A DNA stretch of 53,719 bases, taken from the NCBI GenBank assembly GCA_030832095.1, contig JAURJT010000047.1, positions 1 through 53,719 of the forward strand. The letters run 5' to 3'. The position numbers were made by a program, and so were the translations under genes. This document shows, one piece after another, positions 17,375-27,078 of this stretch; the first letter of the stretch is position 1; every line of letters starts with the position of its first letter. This DNA is from Gammaproteobacteria bacterium (GTDB lineage Bacteria; Pseudomonadota; Gammaproteobacteria; Burkholderiales; Burkholderiaceae_B). The notes under the pieces are model-generated. The model saw only the letters and a list, made by a program, of their open reading frames with translations, did not search any database and had not been told where the DNA came from.

Positions 17375-17422
17375 GCGAGACAGCGCGACAGCGAGATAGC
17401 GAGATAGCGAGATAGCGAGATA
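17375..17422 (+). repeat. Octanucleotide tandem repeat upstream of clpB
   Basis: Six units of 8 bp lie in tandem: four perfect GCGAGATA units (17391-17422) preceded by GCGAGACA and GCGCGACA. They lie between the fnr promoter and the clpB heat-shock promoter, outside any gene I can support. Confidence 0.9.
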
Positions 17423-17488
17423 GCGTCTTGATTTTGAGTGCGAGTGCCGGTCTAGAGTCCCTGCCCGCTAAGGATTTGTTTGCCCGCC

Positions 17489-17516
17489 CTTGAAAAACCG
17501 TAACTCGGCCGCATTT
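17489..17516 (+). promoter_or_regulatory. Sigma-32 (RpoH) heat-shock promoter of clpB
   Basis: CTTGAAA (17489-17495), preceded by CCGCC, and CCGCATTT (17509-17516) are separated by 13 bases. This matches the heat-shock consensus CTTGAA and CCCCATnT at the usual spacing. Transcription would start near 17523, giving a leader of about 40 bases. Confidence 0.75.
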
Positions 17517-17563
17517 AACAAAAATCCCCAACAGGCCAAAAGCCATTGTTTCAGGAAACGACT

Positions 17564-20158
17564 ATGCGATTCGATAAATTAACCACTAAGTTTCAGCAGG
17601 CACTTGCCGATGCGCAAAGTATGGCTTCGCGTAGCGAGCATCCTTACATTGAACCCGTGCACGTTCTCTCTGCCTTGTTGGCCGACACAGAGAGCGGTGC
17701 GTCGAGTTTGTTGTCACGCGCAGGCGTGGCTGTCAACCGGCTGCAAACGGCGCTAGAGGCTGTTTTGAAAGGCTTGCCCAAGGTGAAGGGCGGCGATGAC
17801 AACATTCAGGCGAGCCGCGACCTGCAGTCTGTATTCGCGCGCACCGACAAAGAGGCTGCCAAGCGTGGCGATACCTACATCCCCAGTGAATTATTTTTGC
17901 TTGCCTTGGCCGATGACAAAGGCGATGTTGGGCGTTTGCTCAAAGAATCAGGCTTGCAACGTAAGCCGCTTGAGGCAGCGATTGATGCCGTGCGCGGCGG
18001 TGAGTCGGTCAAAGATCAAGAGGGCGAATCCAATCGCGAGGCATTATCCAAATACACAATGGATCTGACTGAGCGTGCGCGCCAAGGCAAACTTGATCCT
18101 GTGATTGGTCGCGATGACGAAATTCGTCGTGCCATTCAGATCTTGCAGCGGCGCACCAAAAATAATCCAGTGCTGATTGGTGAGCCTGGTGTCGGTAAAA
18201 CTGCAATCGTCGAGGGCTTAGCCCAGCGTATTGTGAACGATGAAGTGCCAGAGTCTTTGCGCGGCAAGCGAGTCTTGTCCCTCGATTTGGCCAGCCTGTT
18301 GGCTGGTGCCAAATTTCGTGGCGAATTTGAAGAACGCTTAAAAGCTGTGCTCAAAGAATTGTCGCAAGATGACGGCAACAATATCGTCTTTATTGATGAA
18401 CTGCACACGATGGTGGGTGCGGGTAAGGCCGAAGGTGCAATGGACGCTGGCAATATGCTCAAGCCCGCGCTCGCGCGTGGCGAGCTGCATTGCATTGGCG
18501 CGACCACCCTTGACGAATATCGCAAGTACATTGAAAAAGACGCGGCACTTGAGCGACGTTTTCAAAAGGTGATTGTTGACGAGCCAAACGTCGAGTCGAC
18601 GATTGCCATTTTGCGCGGGCTGCAAGAGCGCTATGAACTGCATCATGGCGTAGATATCACTGACCCGGCCATCGTGGCGGCGGCCGAGCTATCCAATCGC
18701 TACATCACCGATCGTTTCTTACCCGACAAGGCGATTGATTTGATCGATGAAGCGGCTGCTCGTATTCGCATGGAGATCGACTCTAAGCCCGAGGTCATGG
18801 ATCGTCTCGATCGCCGCATCATTCAATTAAAAATTGAGCGCGAAGCGGTAAAAAAAGAGACCGATGAGGGCTCGATTCGACGGTTTCAGATCATTGAAGA
18901 AGAGCTTGAAAAGCTGCAGCGCGAATACAACGATTTTGAAGTGATCTGGAAAAGTGAAAAAGCCGCCGTGCAGGGCACGCAGTCGATTAAAGAAGAGATC
19001 GAGCGTGCGCGCGCCGAGATGGCCGAGCTGCAACGCAAAGGTCAGTTTGATAAATTGGCTGAAATCCAATATGGCAGCTTGCCAGAGCTCGAGTCGCGCT
19101 TAAAGGCGGCTGAACTAGCAGGGGCCACGCCCGGTACGACCGAGCGCCCGCGGCTTTTGCGCACCCAGGTTGGTGCCGAAGAGATTGCAGAGGTCGTGTC
19201 ACGCGCCACGGGCATTCCTGTGTCAAAAATGATGACCGGCGAGCGTGACAAGTTACTCAAAATGGAAGATCGCCTGCATCAACGTGTAGTCGGTCAGGAT
19301 GAGGCCGTTGGGCTGGTGGCTGACGCGATTCGGCGTTCACGTGCGGGTCTGTCTGATCCGGCACGTCCTTACGGTTCGTTCTTGTTCTTGGGGCCAACTG
19401 GCGTTGGTAAAACCGAGTTAACGCGTGCGCTTGCTGATTTTCTGTTCGACTCTGATGATCACTTGATTCGTATCGATATGAGTGAGTTCATGGAGAAGCA
19501 TTCGGTCGCTCGCTTGATTGGCGCGCCTCCGGGCTACGTCGGTTACGAAGAGGGCGGCTCGTTAACCGAGGCTGTGCGACGCAAACCTTATAGCGTGATT
19601 CTGTTTGATGAGGTCGAAAAAGCACACCCCGATGTGTTCAACGTACTGTTGCAGGTGTTAGATGACGGTCGTTTAACCGATGGCCAAGGTCGTACCGTTG
19701 ACTTTAGAAACACTGTCATTGTGATGACGTCAAACCTTGGCTCTCACCACATTCAAGCAATGGTCGGTAAACCTTACGAAGCGATCAAAGAGGTGGTCTG
19801 GGATGAAGTCAAACAACACTTCCGCCCAGAGTTCTTGAATCGCATTGACGAGGTCGTGGTGTTTCATGCCTTGCAAAGTCAGCACATCGAGAAGATTGCC
19901 GGTATTCAGATTCAGCGCTTGACGAAAAGGCTTGCACAACAAGACATGGTGCTTGAGGTGTCTGCAGTGGCCTTAGCAGAACTTGCCCGAGGCGGGTTTG
20001 ATCCAGTCTTTGGTGCCAGACCGCTGAAACGTGCGATTCAGCAGAATCTTGAAAACCCGATCGCCAAGCTGATCCTGCAAGGCAAGTTTGGGCCCAAAGA
20101 CGTCGTGCCAGTGGATTGGCGAGATGGCAAGTTTGTCTTTGAGCGTACGTTGCAATAG
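17564..20158 (+). CDS. clpB: ATP-dependent disaggregase ClpB
   Basis: ClpB is a hexameric AAA+ chaperone that pulls aggregated proteins apart with DnaK after heat stress. The 864 residues carry the N-terminal Clp repeats, AAA domain 1 ([19 protein letters not shown]), a long coiled-coil middle domain (about residues 400-520, ClpB-specific), AAA domain 2 ([25 protein letters not shown]) and the C-terminal D2-small domain. I chose the ATG before RFDKLT, after AGGAAA; an in-frame TTG six codons upstream is not needed. A sigma-32 promoter lies just upstream. Confidence 0.97.
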   Translation: MRFDKLTTKFQQALADAQSMASRSEHPYIEPVHVLSALLADTESGASSLLSRAGVAVNRLQTALEAVLKGLPKVKGGDDNIQASRDLQSVFARTDKEAAKRGDTYIPSELFLLALADDKGDVGRLLKESGLQRKPLEAAIDAVRGGESVKDQEGESNREALSKYTMDLTERARQGKLDPVIGRDDEIRRAIQILQRRTKNNPVLIGEPGVGKTAIVEGLAQRIVNDEVPESLRGKRVLSLDLASLLAGAKFRGEFEERLKAVLKELSQDDGNNIVFIDELHTMVGAGKAEGAMDAGNMLKPALARGELHCIGATTLDEYRKYIEKDAALERRFQKVIVDEPNVESTIAILRGLQERYELHHGVDITDPAIVAAAELSNRYITDRFLPDKAIDLIDEAAARIRMEIDSKPEVMDRLDRRIIQLKIEREAVKKETDEGSIRRFQIIEEELEKLQREYNDFEVIWKSEKAAVQGTQSIKEEIERARAEMAELQRKGQFDKLAEIQYGSLPELESRLKAAELAGATPGTTERPRLLRTQVGAEEIAEVVSRATGIPVSKMMTGERDKLLKMEDRLHQRVVGQDEAVGLVADAIRRSRAGLSDPARPYGSFLFLGPTGVGKTELTRALADFLFDSDDHLIRIDMSEFMEKHSVARLIGAPPGYVGYEEGGSLTEAVRRKPYSVILFDEVEKAHPDVFNVLLQVLDDGRLTDGQGRTVDFRNTVIVMTSNLGSHHIQAMVGKPYEAIKEVVWDEVKQHFRPEFLNRIDEVVVFHALQSQHIEKIAGIQIQRLTKRLAQQDMVLEVSAVALAELARGGFDPVFGARPLKRAIQQNLENPIAKLILQGKFGPKDVVPVDWRDGKFVFERTLQ

Positions 20159-20174
20159 CGTTGACTAACAGAGG

Positions 20175-20203
20175 AGTTCTAAAGATGATTTCTCTTTAGA
20201 ACT
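20175..20203. terminator. Perfect hairpin after clpB
   Basis: AGTTCTAAAG and CTTTAGAACT form a perfect 10-bp stem with a 9-base loop, 17 bases after the clpB stop and before the convergent ABC gene. No T-run follows, so it may stop transcription weakly or protect the mRNA end. The remaining 80 bases before the next gene show nothing clear. Confidence 0.5.
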
Positions 20204-20286
20204 GCTTCGGTGTTGCCCCGACTGTGCGTCACTCGCTGTGAATGTTTGACCTGCGCGCTCTGTATGGTGCGCGCAAGTCGCAGAAG

Positions 20287-21282
20287 TTAGATAGGGACAG
20301 CAGTTTGCTCTGTGCGCAAACACCGAGCACTGTGGTCTAGCGTCAGCCACACTAGCTCGGGCACGGTTTGTTTGCACGATTCAACTGCCAGGCTACAGCG
20401 TTCGGCAAAGGCGCAGCCTGGCGGCAGTTTGGTTAGGTCAGGGGGTGACCCCGAAATCGTCTCTAGGCGAGTCCCTTTTTTGACTGCGCCGTGCGCCAGG
20501 CTTTTCAACAACGCGCGCGTGTAGGGATGTCGTGGCGAGCGCATGATCGCACGTGTCGTGCCTTGTTCGACAATACGTCCGGCGTACATCACAGCGATGC
20601 GATCCGCCACCTCGACAGCTGCACCGATATCATGCGTCACGAAAATCACTGACAAGCCCAACTCGCGTTGCAGTTCTCGCAACAACAACAAAATTTGGAT
20701 CTGTACCGTGGCATCAAGTGCGGTTGTTGGTTCGTCGGCCAGCAGTAACTGAGGTTCACTGGCTAGAGCCAACGAGATCATCGCCCGTTGTCGCATACCA
20801 CCCGACATCTCGTGCGGGTAGGCATCTAGGCGCCGCTCGGGGCTTGGAATGCGTACGCGTTCAAATAATGAAAGTGCGCGGGCACGCGCCTTATCGCGGC
20901 TGATGTTTTCGTGCCGCAGGATCGCTTCGATGATTTGGCTGCCGACCGTGTACACCGGGTCAAGCGCCAAGAGAGGTTCTTGAAAAATCATTGAGGCAAC
21001 TTTGCCCCTAAAGCTGGATAAGGCGCCGCTTGACAGTTGAACAACGTCTTGACCGCCAACTAAAATTTGACCGTCAATTTTTGAACGTGCAGCGTTGTGT
21101 AAGCGCAAGATCGAGCGCAAGGTGACGCTCTTGCCTGAACCAGACTCACCGATCAGGGCGACGACTTCACCGCGCTTCACAGCAAGCGTGACGCCATTGA
21201 CGGCTTTGACGGGGCTTTTGCCGCCCGTAAACGTAACGGTGAGGTCGCGAATATCGACAAAGGGGGTTTCGGTGGTGTTCAT
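20287..21282 (-). CDS. Peptide/opine-type ABC importer ATPase (OppD/DppD-like)
   Basis: A 331-residue ATPase of the oligopeptide importer family. Walker A GESGSGKSVT, signature MSGGMRQRAMI, Walker B LLLADEPTTALD and the C-terminal oligopeptide/dipeptide extension with PPGCAFAERC are all present; some of these extensions bind an FeS cluster. It is last of five genes on the minus strand and overlaps the preceding ATPase gene by four bases. It would power import of the ligand bound by the 25.9-kb binding protein. Confidence 0.94.
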   Translation of the reverse strand: MNTTETPFVDIRDLTVTFTGGKSPVKAVNGVTLAVKRGEVVALIGESGSGKSVTLRSILRLHNAARSKIDGQILVGGQDVVQLSSGALSSFRGKVASMIFQEPLLALDPVYTVGSQIIEAILRHENISRDKARARALSLFERVRIPSPERRLDAYPHEMSGGMRQRAMISLALASEPQLLLADEPTTALDATVQIQILLLLRELQRELGLSVIFVTHDIGAAVEVADRIAVMYAGRIVEQGTTRAIMRSPRHPYTRALLKSLAHGAVKKGTRLETISGSPPDLTKLPPGCAFAERCSLAVESCKQTVPELVWLTLDHSARCLRTEQTAVPI

Positions 21283-22367
21283 GCTGCCCCTTGATTATTT
21301 GAAACGGCTTGCTGAGTTGAAACGGCTTGCTGAGTTGAAACGGCTTGCGAGTGTCCGCTGTCTTCGACATGGATCCAACAGGCGACGCCCTGACCATCTT
21401 TGCTTGATACTAAGGGCGGCATTTTTGTTGAGCAGATAGGCTGCGCCTGAGCACAGCGAGTATGAAAACGGCAACCAGAAGGTGGGTTGATAGGATTGGG
21501 AGGATCGCCCGCCAGCGGAGGCGTCTCGGTTCGATTGTCGGGATCCATTGAGGGCACTGAGGAGAGCAGTGCACGCGTGTAGGGGTGACGCGGCGAGTTA
21601 AACAGCGTTTCGCAGTCGCCAATTTCGACGACTTGGCCCAGATACATCACCATGACTCGATCCGAGATATAGCGCACGACATTAAGATCGTGGCTAATAA
21701 ACACGTAGGTGAGTTTGAATTCTTCTTTGAGATCCAGCAAAAGATTGAGCACCTGCGCCTCGACTGATTTATCGAGAGCAGAGACAGCTTCATCCAAAAT
21801 AATCAGGCGTGATTGCAGGGCAAGCGCGCGCGCAATGTTGACGCGTTGTCGCTGCCCGCCCGACAGTTCGTGTGGATAACGCTCGGCAAAACGCTTGGGG
21901 TCTAGGCCGACACGTTGTAATAAATCTCGCGCCCGTGCAATTGCATCATTTTTACTGACGCCGTGTACCTGAGGCGCAAATGCGATCGAGTCTTCAATCG
22001 TGAGGCGTGGATTCAACGAGGCGTAACTGTCTTGAAACACCATTTGCGCCTGACGCCTGAACTCTTTCAGACTAAGGTCACGACTGCCCACTGACTGCCC
22101 ATCAAAAATAATATCGCCATGATCGGCGGTGATTAAATTCATTAACAGTCTTGCCGTCGTGGATTTACCACAGCCTGATTCGCCGACAACACCAAGGGTT
22201 TCGCCTTTGCGAACCATGAAATCAATGCCATCAACAGCACGAACAACGCCACCGCCTTTTCCTAAGATATCTTTCTTCAGTGCAAAATGTTTGATGAGGT
22301 TCTTAACCATCAGTAGTGGTTGCGCGGTGCCACCAACATCAACAGTCTCGTTTAGAGGGGTGTTCAT
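21279..22367 (-). CDS. Peptide/opine-type ABC importer ATPase (OppF/DppF-like)
   Basis: A 362-residue partner ATPase: Walker [11 protein letters not shown], signature [15 protein letters not shown], Walker [13 protein letters not shown], and the C-terminal oligopeptide extension [11 protein letters not shown]. The last 25 residues contain three copies of QAVSTQ-like hexapeptides encoded by an 18-bp tandem repeat, an odd tail not needed for function. It starts at the stop of the permease gene (one-base overlap). Confidence 0.94.
   Translation of the reverse strand: MNTPLNETVDVGGTAQPLLMVKNLIKHFALKKDILGKGGGVVRAVDGIDFMVRKGETLGVVGESGCGKSTTARLLMNLITADHGDIIFDGQSVGSRDLSLKEFRRQAQMVFQDSYASLNPRLTIEDSIAFAPQVHGVSKNDAIARARDLLQRVGLDPKRFAERYPHELSGGQRQRVNIARALALQSRLIILDEAVSALDKSVEAQVLNLLLDLKEEFKLTYVFISHDLNVVRYISDRVMVMYLGQVVEIGDCETLFNSPRHPYTRALLSSVPSMDPDNRTETPPLAGDPPNPINPPSGCRFHTRCAQAQPICSTKMPPLVSSKDGQGVACWIHVEDSGHSQAVSTQQAVSTQQAVSNNQGAA
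21301..21354 (-). repeat. 18-bp tandem triplication at the 3' end of the oppF-like gene
   Basis: On the plus strand the unit GAAACGGCTTGCTGAGTT occurs twice perfectly (21301-21318, 21319-21336), then partly (first 12 bases identical, 21337-21354). It encodes the repeated QAVSTQ tail of the ATPase and keeps the frame. Confidence 0.92.
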
Positions 22368-23260
22368 CAGTTTTTGATCTCCATGGCTGAGCGCAACCCA
22401 TCAGAGAGCAGGTTAAAGGCGATTGAGGTGATAAAAATCATGACGCCGGGCAAAGCGGCAATCCAAGGCTGTACATAAATGGCGGTACGCAAGGTGTTGA
22501 GCATCAGGCCCCACTCAGGCTCGGGTGGTTTAACGCCTAAGCCCAAAAAGCTCAGGCCAGATGCCAAGATCATCGAGACTGCAATCAAGCTTGTTGAGTA
22601 AACAAAGATTGGGCTCAGCACATTACCCAATACATGCACTCGAATAATCGTCAGGGCGTTAGCCCCTGAAGCGCGCGCGGCTTCAACAAAGTCACGGCTA
22701 CGGATTTGGGTGGTCACACTTTCGGCCACCCGTGCGATCGGCGGTATGAAAACGATGGTCAGTGAGATCAACGAATTCGTGATGCCTGTGCCCAGCACCC
22801 CAGACAGCGCGATGGCCAACAGCACTGACGGAAACGCGTAGAACACATCAATCGTACGCATGATCGAGGTGTTGAGCATGCCACCTGCGTAGCCCGCGAT
22901 AATGCCGATGGTTGAGCCAATGACAAACGCCAGTAGCACTGGCGTGATCCCCATAAAAAGAGACAGCCGTGCGCCCACCATTAAGCGAGATAGCATGTCA
23001 CGGCCTAACTCGTCGGTGCCCAAGGGGTAGCCTTCGAAGCCGATGGGTTTGAGTCGCTTCATGATTGAGGCGGCATAGGGATCTGCAGGGGTGATCCACT
23101 GACCCAGCACAGCCATGATTAGCAGGCACAAAATGACGAAGGCTGCGAACATGGCAACCTTGTCGCGCACCAGGCGCGCAAACACGTTTTGCCAGTAGCC
23201 GGCAGAGCGTTCGACATCGAGTGACGGAATTTTTTTAGTATCGACCGTAATGTTCAACAT
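22367..23260 (-). CDS. Peptide/opine-type ABC importer permease (DppC-like)
   Basis: A 297-residue inner-membrane permease with an N-terminal helix, the DppC-type [15 protein letters not shown] periplasmic segment and the cytoplasmic EAA loop [18 protein letters not shown] that contacts the ATPases. About six helices. I moved the start to ATG 23260 (MLNIT), four bases after the stop of the upstream permease, because the longer open frame would overlap that gene by 50 bases and adds no conserved residues. Confidence 0.93.
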   Translation of the reverse strand: MLNITVDTKKIPSLDVERSAGYWQNVFARLVRDKVAMFAAFVILCLLIMAVLGQWITPADPYAASIMKRLKPIGFEGYPLGTDELGRDMLSRLMVGARLSLFMGITPVLLAFVIGSTIGIIAGYAGGMLNTSIMRTIDVFYAFPSVLLAIALSGVLGTGITNSLISLTIVFIPPIARVAESVTTQIRSRDFVEAARASGANALTIIRVHVLGNVLSPIFVYSTSLIAVSMILASGLSFLGLGVKPPEPEWGLMLNTLRTAIYVQPWIAALPGVMIFITSIAFNLLSDGLRSAMEIKN

Positions 23261-23264
23261 GGGT

Positions 23265-24218
23265 TCAGCCTCGCGCGATACGTGGGTCAAGCATGGTCTG
23301 AATAATATCGACAATCATGTTGAGAACGACAAAGAAAGTGGCGAGTACGAGAATTGTCCCTTGCAGCAAAGGCAGATCTCGTTGAAAAATCGCGGAGTTT
23401 AGTAAAAAGCCAGTACCAGGCCACGAGAACACGGTTTCGATCAAGATCGAACCGCCCAGCAGGTAGCCCAGCTGCAAACCCATCACGGCCAGGGCTGTCG
23501 GGGCTGCGTTTTTAACCACATGCATGAAAATCCCGATATTGGTCAACCCCTTTGCTTTCAGTCCGACAATAAATTCTTGCGACAAAATTTCTGCAACGAG
23601 TGCACGCACTGTGCGCGAGATAATACCCATCGGGATCACGCTCATTGTGATCGCAGGCAAGACCATGTGCTTGATGTGCTCCCAGTTCCATTGCCAGTCT
23701 GACGAACCGCCGGGCCCAGCGCCGTTGGGCGGTAACCACATCAGCAGTGAACTGAAAATGATCACCAGCACCATGCCAAGCCAGTAATGCGGCACGCTGA
23801 CACCTAAGACCGAGGTCAGGGATGCCGCTTTATCTACCCATGAGTTTTGAAAATAGCCGGCTACGAAGCCGAATAAACAGCCAAAAATAAAGCCGATCAT
23901 CGTTGCCACGGCGGCTAACCTAAAGGTGTTGTGCACCGCACGCAAGACTTCGCTCGTGACAGGCCGGCCACTCGCAATCGAGGTCCCTAAGTCACCTTGC
24001 AGCGCGCGCCAACCCCACCGAAAAAATTGTTCAGGATAAGACTTATTAAAGCCATAGATCTCCATCAACTGTTTTTGCAATTCTTGCGAGGCATCGGGTG
24101 GCATGATCGATACAAGTGGATCGCCCGGAGCCAAGTGCACGAGCGCGAAACACACCAGCGCCACGCCAAACATAATGGGCAAGGTGTATAAAACCCGTTG
24201 GAACATAAAGCTCAGCAT
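23265..24218 (-). CDS. Peptide/opine-type ABC importer permease (DppB-like)
   Basis: A 317-residue inner-membrane permease with the N-terminal helix and PGDPL motif (about residues 30-34), GRPVTSEVLRAVHNTFRLA, and the EAA loop IVGLKAKGLTNIGIFMHV. Six helices are predicted. It follows the binding-protein gene by 113 bases, a gap that holds a hairpin which may lower expression of the transporter relative to the binding protein. Confidence 0.93.
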   Translation of the reverse strand: MLSFMFQRVLYTLPIMFGVALVCFALVHLAPGDPLVSIMPPDASQELQKQLMEIYGFNKSYPEQFFRWGWRALQGDLGTSIASGRPVTSEVLRAVHNTFRLAAVATMIGFIFGCLFGFVAGYFQNSWVDKAASLTSVLGVSVPHYWLGMVLVIIFSSLLMWLPPNGAGPGGSSDWQWNWEHIKHMVLPAITMSVIPMGIISRTVRALVAEILSQEFIVGLKAKGLTNIGIFMHVVKNAAPTALAVMGLQLGYLLGGSILIETVFSWPGTGFLLNSAIFQRDLPLLQGTILVLATFFVVLNMIVDIIQTMLDPRIARG

Positions 24219-24286
24219 ACAAACAGCCTTTAAAAAATCTTTAAATCGATCGTTGGCACTTGACGATGGTGATCAGACAAAATAAA

Positions 24287-24319
24287 TACGGCGACACCAC
24301 TATTCGCGGTGCCGCCGTA
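24287..24319 (-). terminator. Intra-operon hairpin after the binding-protein gene
   Basis: A 12-bp stem with one mismatch (TACGGCGaCACC with GGTGcCGCCGTA) and a 9-base loop lies 13 bases past the stop of the minus-strand binding-protein gene. On that strand TTTATTTT follows, so it can act as a partial terminator between binding protein and permeases. Confidence 0.6.
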
Positions 24320-24331
24320 GTCGCAAAAAAA

Positions 24332-25981
24332 TTAGTCTTTTGTCATCGTTGCGATATCAATAAACCAACTCTTTGGCTGAACAACGTTTTTGACTTTCGT
24401 GCTCATTGCACGTGGGCCAACGTCATGCGCGATCCAGACGAAAGCGGCTTCGTCAACAATCTTAGCGTGTAGCTTTGCTAAGGCATCGTCACGCCCTTTT
24501 TCGTCAAAGTTTGTGCGAGCATTTGTCACTAACTGCTCAATCTCTGGGCTGCCGAAATAACCCCAGTTATTGGAAACTGGCGGAAACGCTTTGGTGCTTG
24601 AGAAACGAACCATGGCGAAAAACGGATCCATCGCAGAGAAGCTGACGTTGGTCGCGGTTGCCCCGTTGGCAGCTGGATCTTTAGCACCCAAGCGCCAGCT
24701 GTTAAACATGGTGTTCCATTCGATCACATCAAACTGGATATCAAAGAAGCACTGTTTGAGAGACTGTTGCACAAACTCGTTCATGGGTAAGGGTTGCATC
24801 TGCCCTGATCCAGAGGCCGAGATTTGCACTTTCGTCTTCATTGGCTTGCCAGCCGAGTAGCCTGCGTCTGCCATCAGTTTTTTGGCGGCTGCAGGGTCGT
24901 ACTTGATGTCAAACGTTGGGGTGCCAAACCAAGGGTGCCCGGGTGGGAAGGTGCCCTTGGGGATGCCCATCATCTCACCGAGCAAAGTCTTCAAGCCAGC
25001 GCGGTCAACGCACAAGTTAGCGGCCTGACGCACGCGTTTGTCTAGCCAAGGTGAGCCGTCAGCAAAAGACAGCTGCCAGGGCCACACGTGGGGTTGTGGA
25101 TTGCTATAGATGGTAAAGCCGCGTTGCTTAATTTGCGGCATCGCATCGGGGGAGGGGGCTTCAATCCAGTCAACTTGGCCTGAAAGCAATGCGGCTGTGC
25201 GTGCATTGGCCTCAGGCATTGGAATCATCACCACGCGGTCAATTTTCGGTACGCGCTTGGCATCCCAGTAGTCTTTGTTGGCAACAAGCTCTAAGCGCTC
25301 ACGCGGTACAAAACGAGCCATTTTAAAGGGGCCAGAGCCCGAGGCATCGGCGGCGAACGCGGTCCAGGCTTGCTTGGCACGCTCGGCTGGGTCAGTCACT
25401 GTGGCCGGAACAGCCTTAAGCTTTTGGTCCCACTTGGCTGGCGAAGCCATAAACAAGTTGGTCAAGTTGATGGGCAAAAACGAATCGGGCTCGCTCGTGG
25501 TGAGTTCCACGGTCATATCATCAATTTTTTTGGCACTGCGCAAGGTGGGCATACGCGAGGCGGTGGCGCCGACTTGGCTAGCGTCAAAATGGGCTGCGCT
25601 CTTGTCCAAAACCTTTTGCACGTTCCAGACGACCGCGTCAGCATTGAACGCCGAACCATCATGAAACTTCACGCCAGGGCGCAATTTAAAAATCCATTTG
25701 GTTTTGTCCGTTGCATCAACTGCCCATGACAGCGCCACACCAGGAATCACGACGCTGGCTGCGTCCGCTTTCGATAAATCCCACTGAGTGAGTGAGTCAT
25801 ACATTGGGATACCGGTAAACCGGTTGCCTTCAAAGCCTTGATCAGGCTGCCCCAAGGTTCTGGGGATATCTGCAGCTGTCATGGCGATTGTCAGGGTTTT
25901 ATTCTGTGCCAACGCTGGTTGAGCAAAGGCTGTGGCTAACACGCCAGCTATTAGCGACATGCGCAAAAAAGACTTTTTCAT
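24332..25981 (-). CDS. Peptide/opine-type ABC transporter substrate-binding protein (SBP family 5)
   Basis: A 549-residue periplasmic protein with a signal peptide (MKKSFLRMSLIAGVLATAFA, cleavage after PALAQ). The family 5 architecture is clear: WIFKLRPGVKFHDGSAFNADAVVWN (in full a longer conserved block), then a large second lobe. It binds the substrate for the downstream permeases and ATPases. Its strong Shine-Dalgarno is GGAGAATCC before the ATG. Divergent transcription of a racemase suggests that the substrate may be an amino acid derivative; that is inference. Confidence 0.93.
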   Translation of the reverse strand: MKKSFLRMSLIAGVLATAFAQPALAQNKTLTIAMTAADIPRTLGQPDQGFEGNRFTGIPMYDSLTQWDLSKADAASVVIPGVALSWAVDATDKTKWIFKLRPGVKFHDGSAFNADAVVWNVQKVLDKSAAHFDASQVGATASRMPTLRSAKKIDDMTVELTTSEPDSFLPINLTNLFMASPAKWDQKLKAVPATVTDPAERAKQAWTAFAADASGSGPFKMARFVPRERLELVANKDYWDAKRVPKIDRVVMIPMPEANARTAALLSGQVDWIEAPSPDAMPQIKQRGFTIYSNPQPHVWPWQLSFADGSPWLDKRVRQAANLCVDRAGLKTLLGEMMGIPKGTFPPGHPWFGTPTFDIKYDPAAAKKLMADAGYSAGKPMKTKVQISASGSGQMQPLPMNEFVQQSLKQCFFDIQFDVIEWNTMFNSWRLGAKDPAANGATATNVSFSAMDPFFAMVRFSSTKAFPPVSNNWGYFGSPEIEQLVTNARTNFDEKGRDDALAKLHAKIVDEAAFVWIAHDVGPRAMSTKVKNVVQPKSWFIDIATMTKD

Positions 25982-26239
25982 GGATTCTCCGAAGGATTGA
26001 ATGACTGAATTCGTGCCAAAGTGACTGAATAAATTTTTTTACCCGTTTATGTCCACCGAGATCGCTGACCACTAGAAAAAAACTGCAACCTCGTTGTATC
26101 ATCCCAAGCAATTAGCGTGCCATGTACGCTTAGGCTGCTAGTTGCTTAAAATGAATCGCCAAACTGATCACCACCAAGAAATTCTGTGCGTAAGTATTGG
26201 GTCAAATCCAACGCTTATTTGGGATGATTTTTACTTCAT

Positions 26240-26305
26240 GCAATATGTTGGTGCGTAAAGAATTAATTTTGGGGCATTTTTGTCCATTATGGTGCAACAT
26301 AATGC
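26240..26305. promoter_or_regulatory. Inverted 11-mer pair in the divergent ABC importer/racemase region
   Basis: GCAATATGTTG (26240-26250) and CAACATAATGC (26295-26305) are inverted copies at 10 of 11 positions, and the second copy lies in its own palindrome ATTATG-N6-CATAAT (26286-26303). In a 359-base region between two divergent units, they look like operators of a regulator I cannot name. The rest of 25982-26340 shows no gene. Confidence 0.45.
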
Positions 26306-26340
26306 TTGCATAAGTTAGGAAAGTTAACCGACCTTTCAAA

Positions 26341-27078
26341 ATGAAACTACTCCTTATTAACCCTAATACCTCCGATGCGATGACAGCCGGGATCGCCCAA
26401 AGCGCTCAGGCGGTTGCCGCCGCTGGCACGCAAATCATTGCCGTGCATCCTAGTTTTGGCCCACTTTCCATTGAGGGGCATTACGACGAAGCCTTTGCGG
26501 CTGCGGGTGTGGCCGAACAAGTGCGGCTCGCTCAAGCGCAACGCCCAGACGGGATTGTGATTGCCTGCTTTGGAGACCCGGGTTTAGAAGCGGCCCGCGA
26601 AGCGACGCATGCACCAGTATTGGGCATCGCCGAGGCAGCATTTCATGCCGCCAGCATGCTTGCAACTGGATTTTCAGTTGTTACAACCATGACACGCACT
26701 TGCATCATTGCTGAGCGTTTGGTGCAACGGTATGGGTTTGAGCACCAATGTCGTGGGGTGCACGGCACTGACATCGCAGTGTTAGACCTAGAAGATGGTG
26801 GTGAACCCCTGACACGCCAGATTGAAGACGTCGCCCGCGAAGCCTTGGCGCGCGATCGCAGTGGTGCCATTGTGCTGGGCTGTGCTGGCATGTCTGCACT
26901 TTGCCACACCCTCACTGAGCGCCTGGGCGTGCCCGTGATTGATGGCGTCTCAGTTGCTGTCAAGTTTGCCGAGGCCTTGGCCGCCTTGGGCTTAGGCACA
27001 AGCAAGCGCGGGGATTATGCAACGCCGCTGCGCAAAACCTATACAGGATGGGCTGCCCCCCTAGGCTGGCCAGATTGA
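26341..27078 (+). CDS. Hydantoin/aspartate-glutamate racemase family protein
   Basis: A 245-residue cofactor-independent racemase of the Asp/Glu/hydantoin racemase superfamily. N-terminal LLINPNTSDAMT is typical of the hydantoin racemase group. The two catalytic cysteines are visible in VIACFGDPG (about residue 79) and VLGCAGMS (about 180). Racemisation of a hydantoin or related amino acid derivative is expected, in the cytosol. It overlaps the start of a transporter gene and is divergent from an ABC importer, suggesting one uptake and conversion function. Confidence 0.88.
   Translation: MKLLLINPNTSDAMTAGIAQSAQAVAAAGTQIIAVHPSFGPLSIEGHYDEAFAAAGVAEQVRLAQAQRPDGIVIACFGDPGLEAAREATHAPVLGIAEAAFHAASMLATGFSVVTTMTRTCIIAERLVQRYGFEHQCRGVHGTDIAVLDLEDGGEPLTRQIEDVAREALARDRSGAIVLGCAGMSALCHTLTERLGVPVIDGVSVAVKFAEALAALGLGTSKRGDYATPLRKTYTGWAAPLGWPD

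Noticed and set aside
17375..17422. CRISPR array
   Set aside because: The 8-bp units are contiguous without spacers, so this is a simple tandem repeat.
23261..23314. Longer start of the DppC-like permease
   Set aside because: It overlaps the upstream permease by 50 bases; ATG 23260 follows that stop by four bases.
26291..26312. Possible sigma-54 promoter before the racemase gene
   Set aside because: The GG and GC dinucleotides are separated by 11 instead of 10 bases, and the sequence is better explained by the palindrome.
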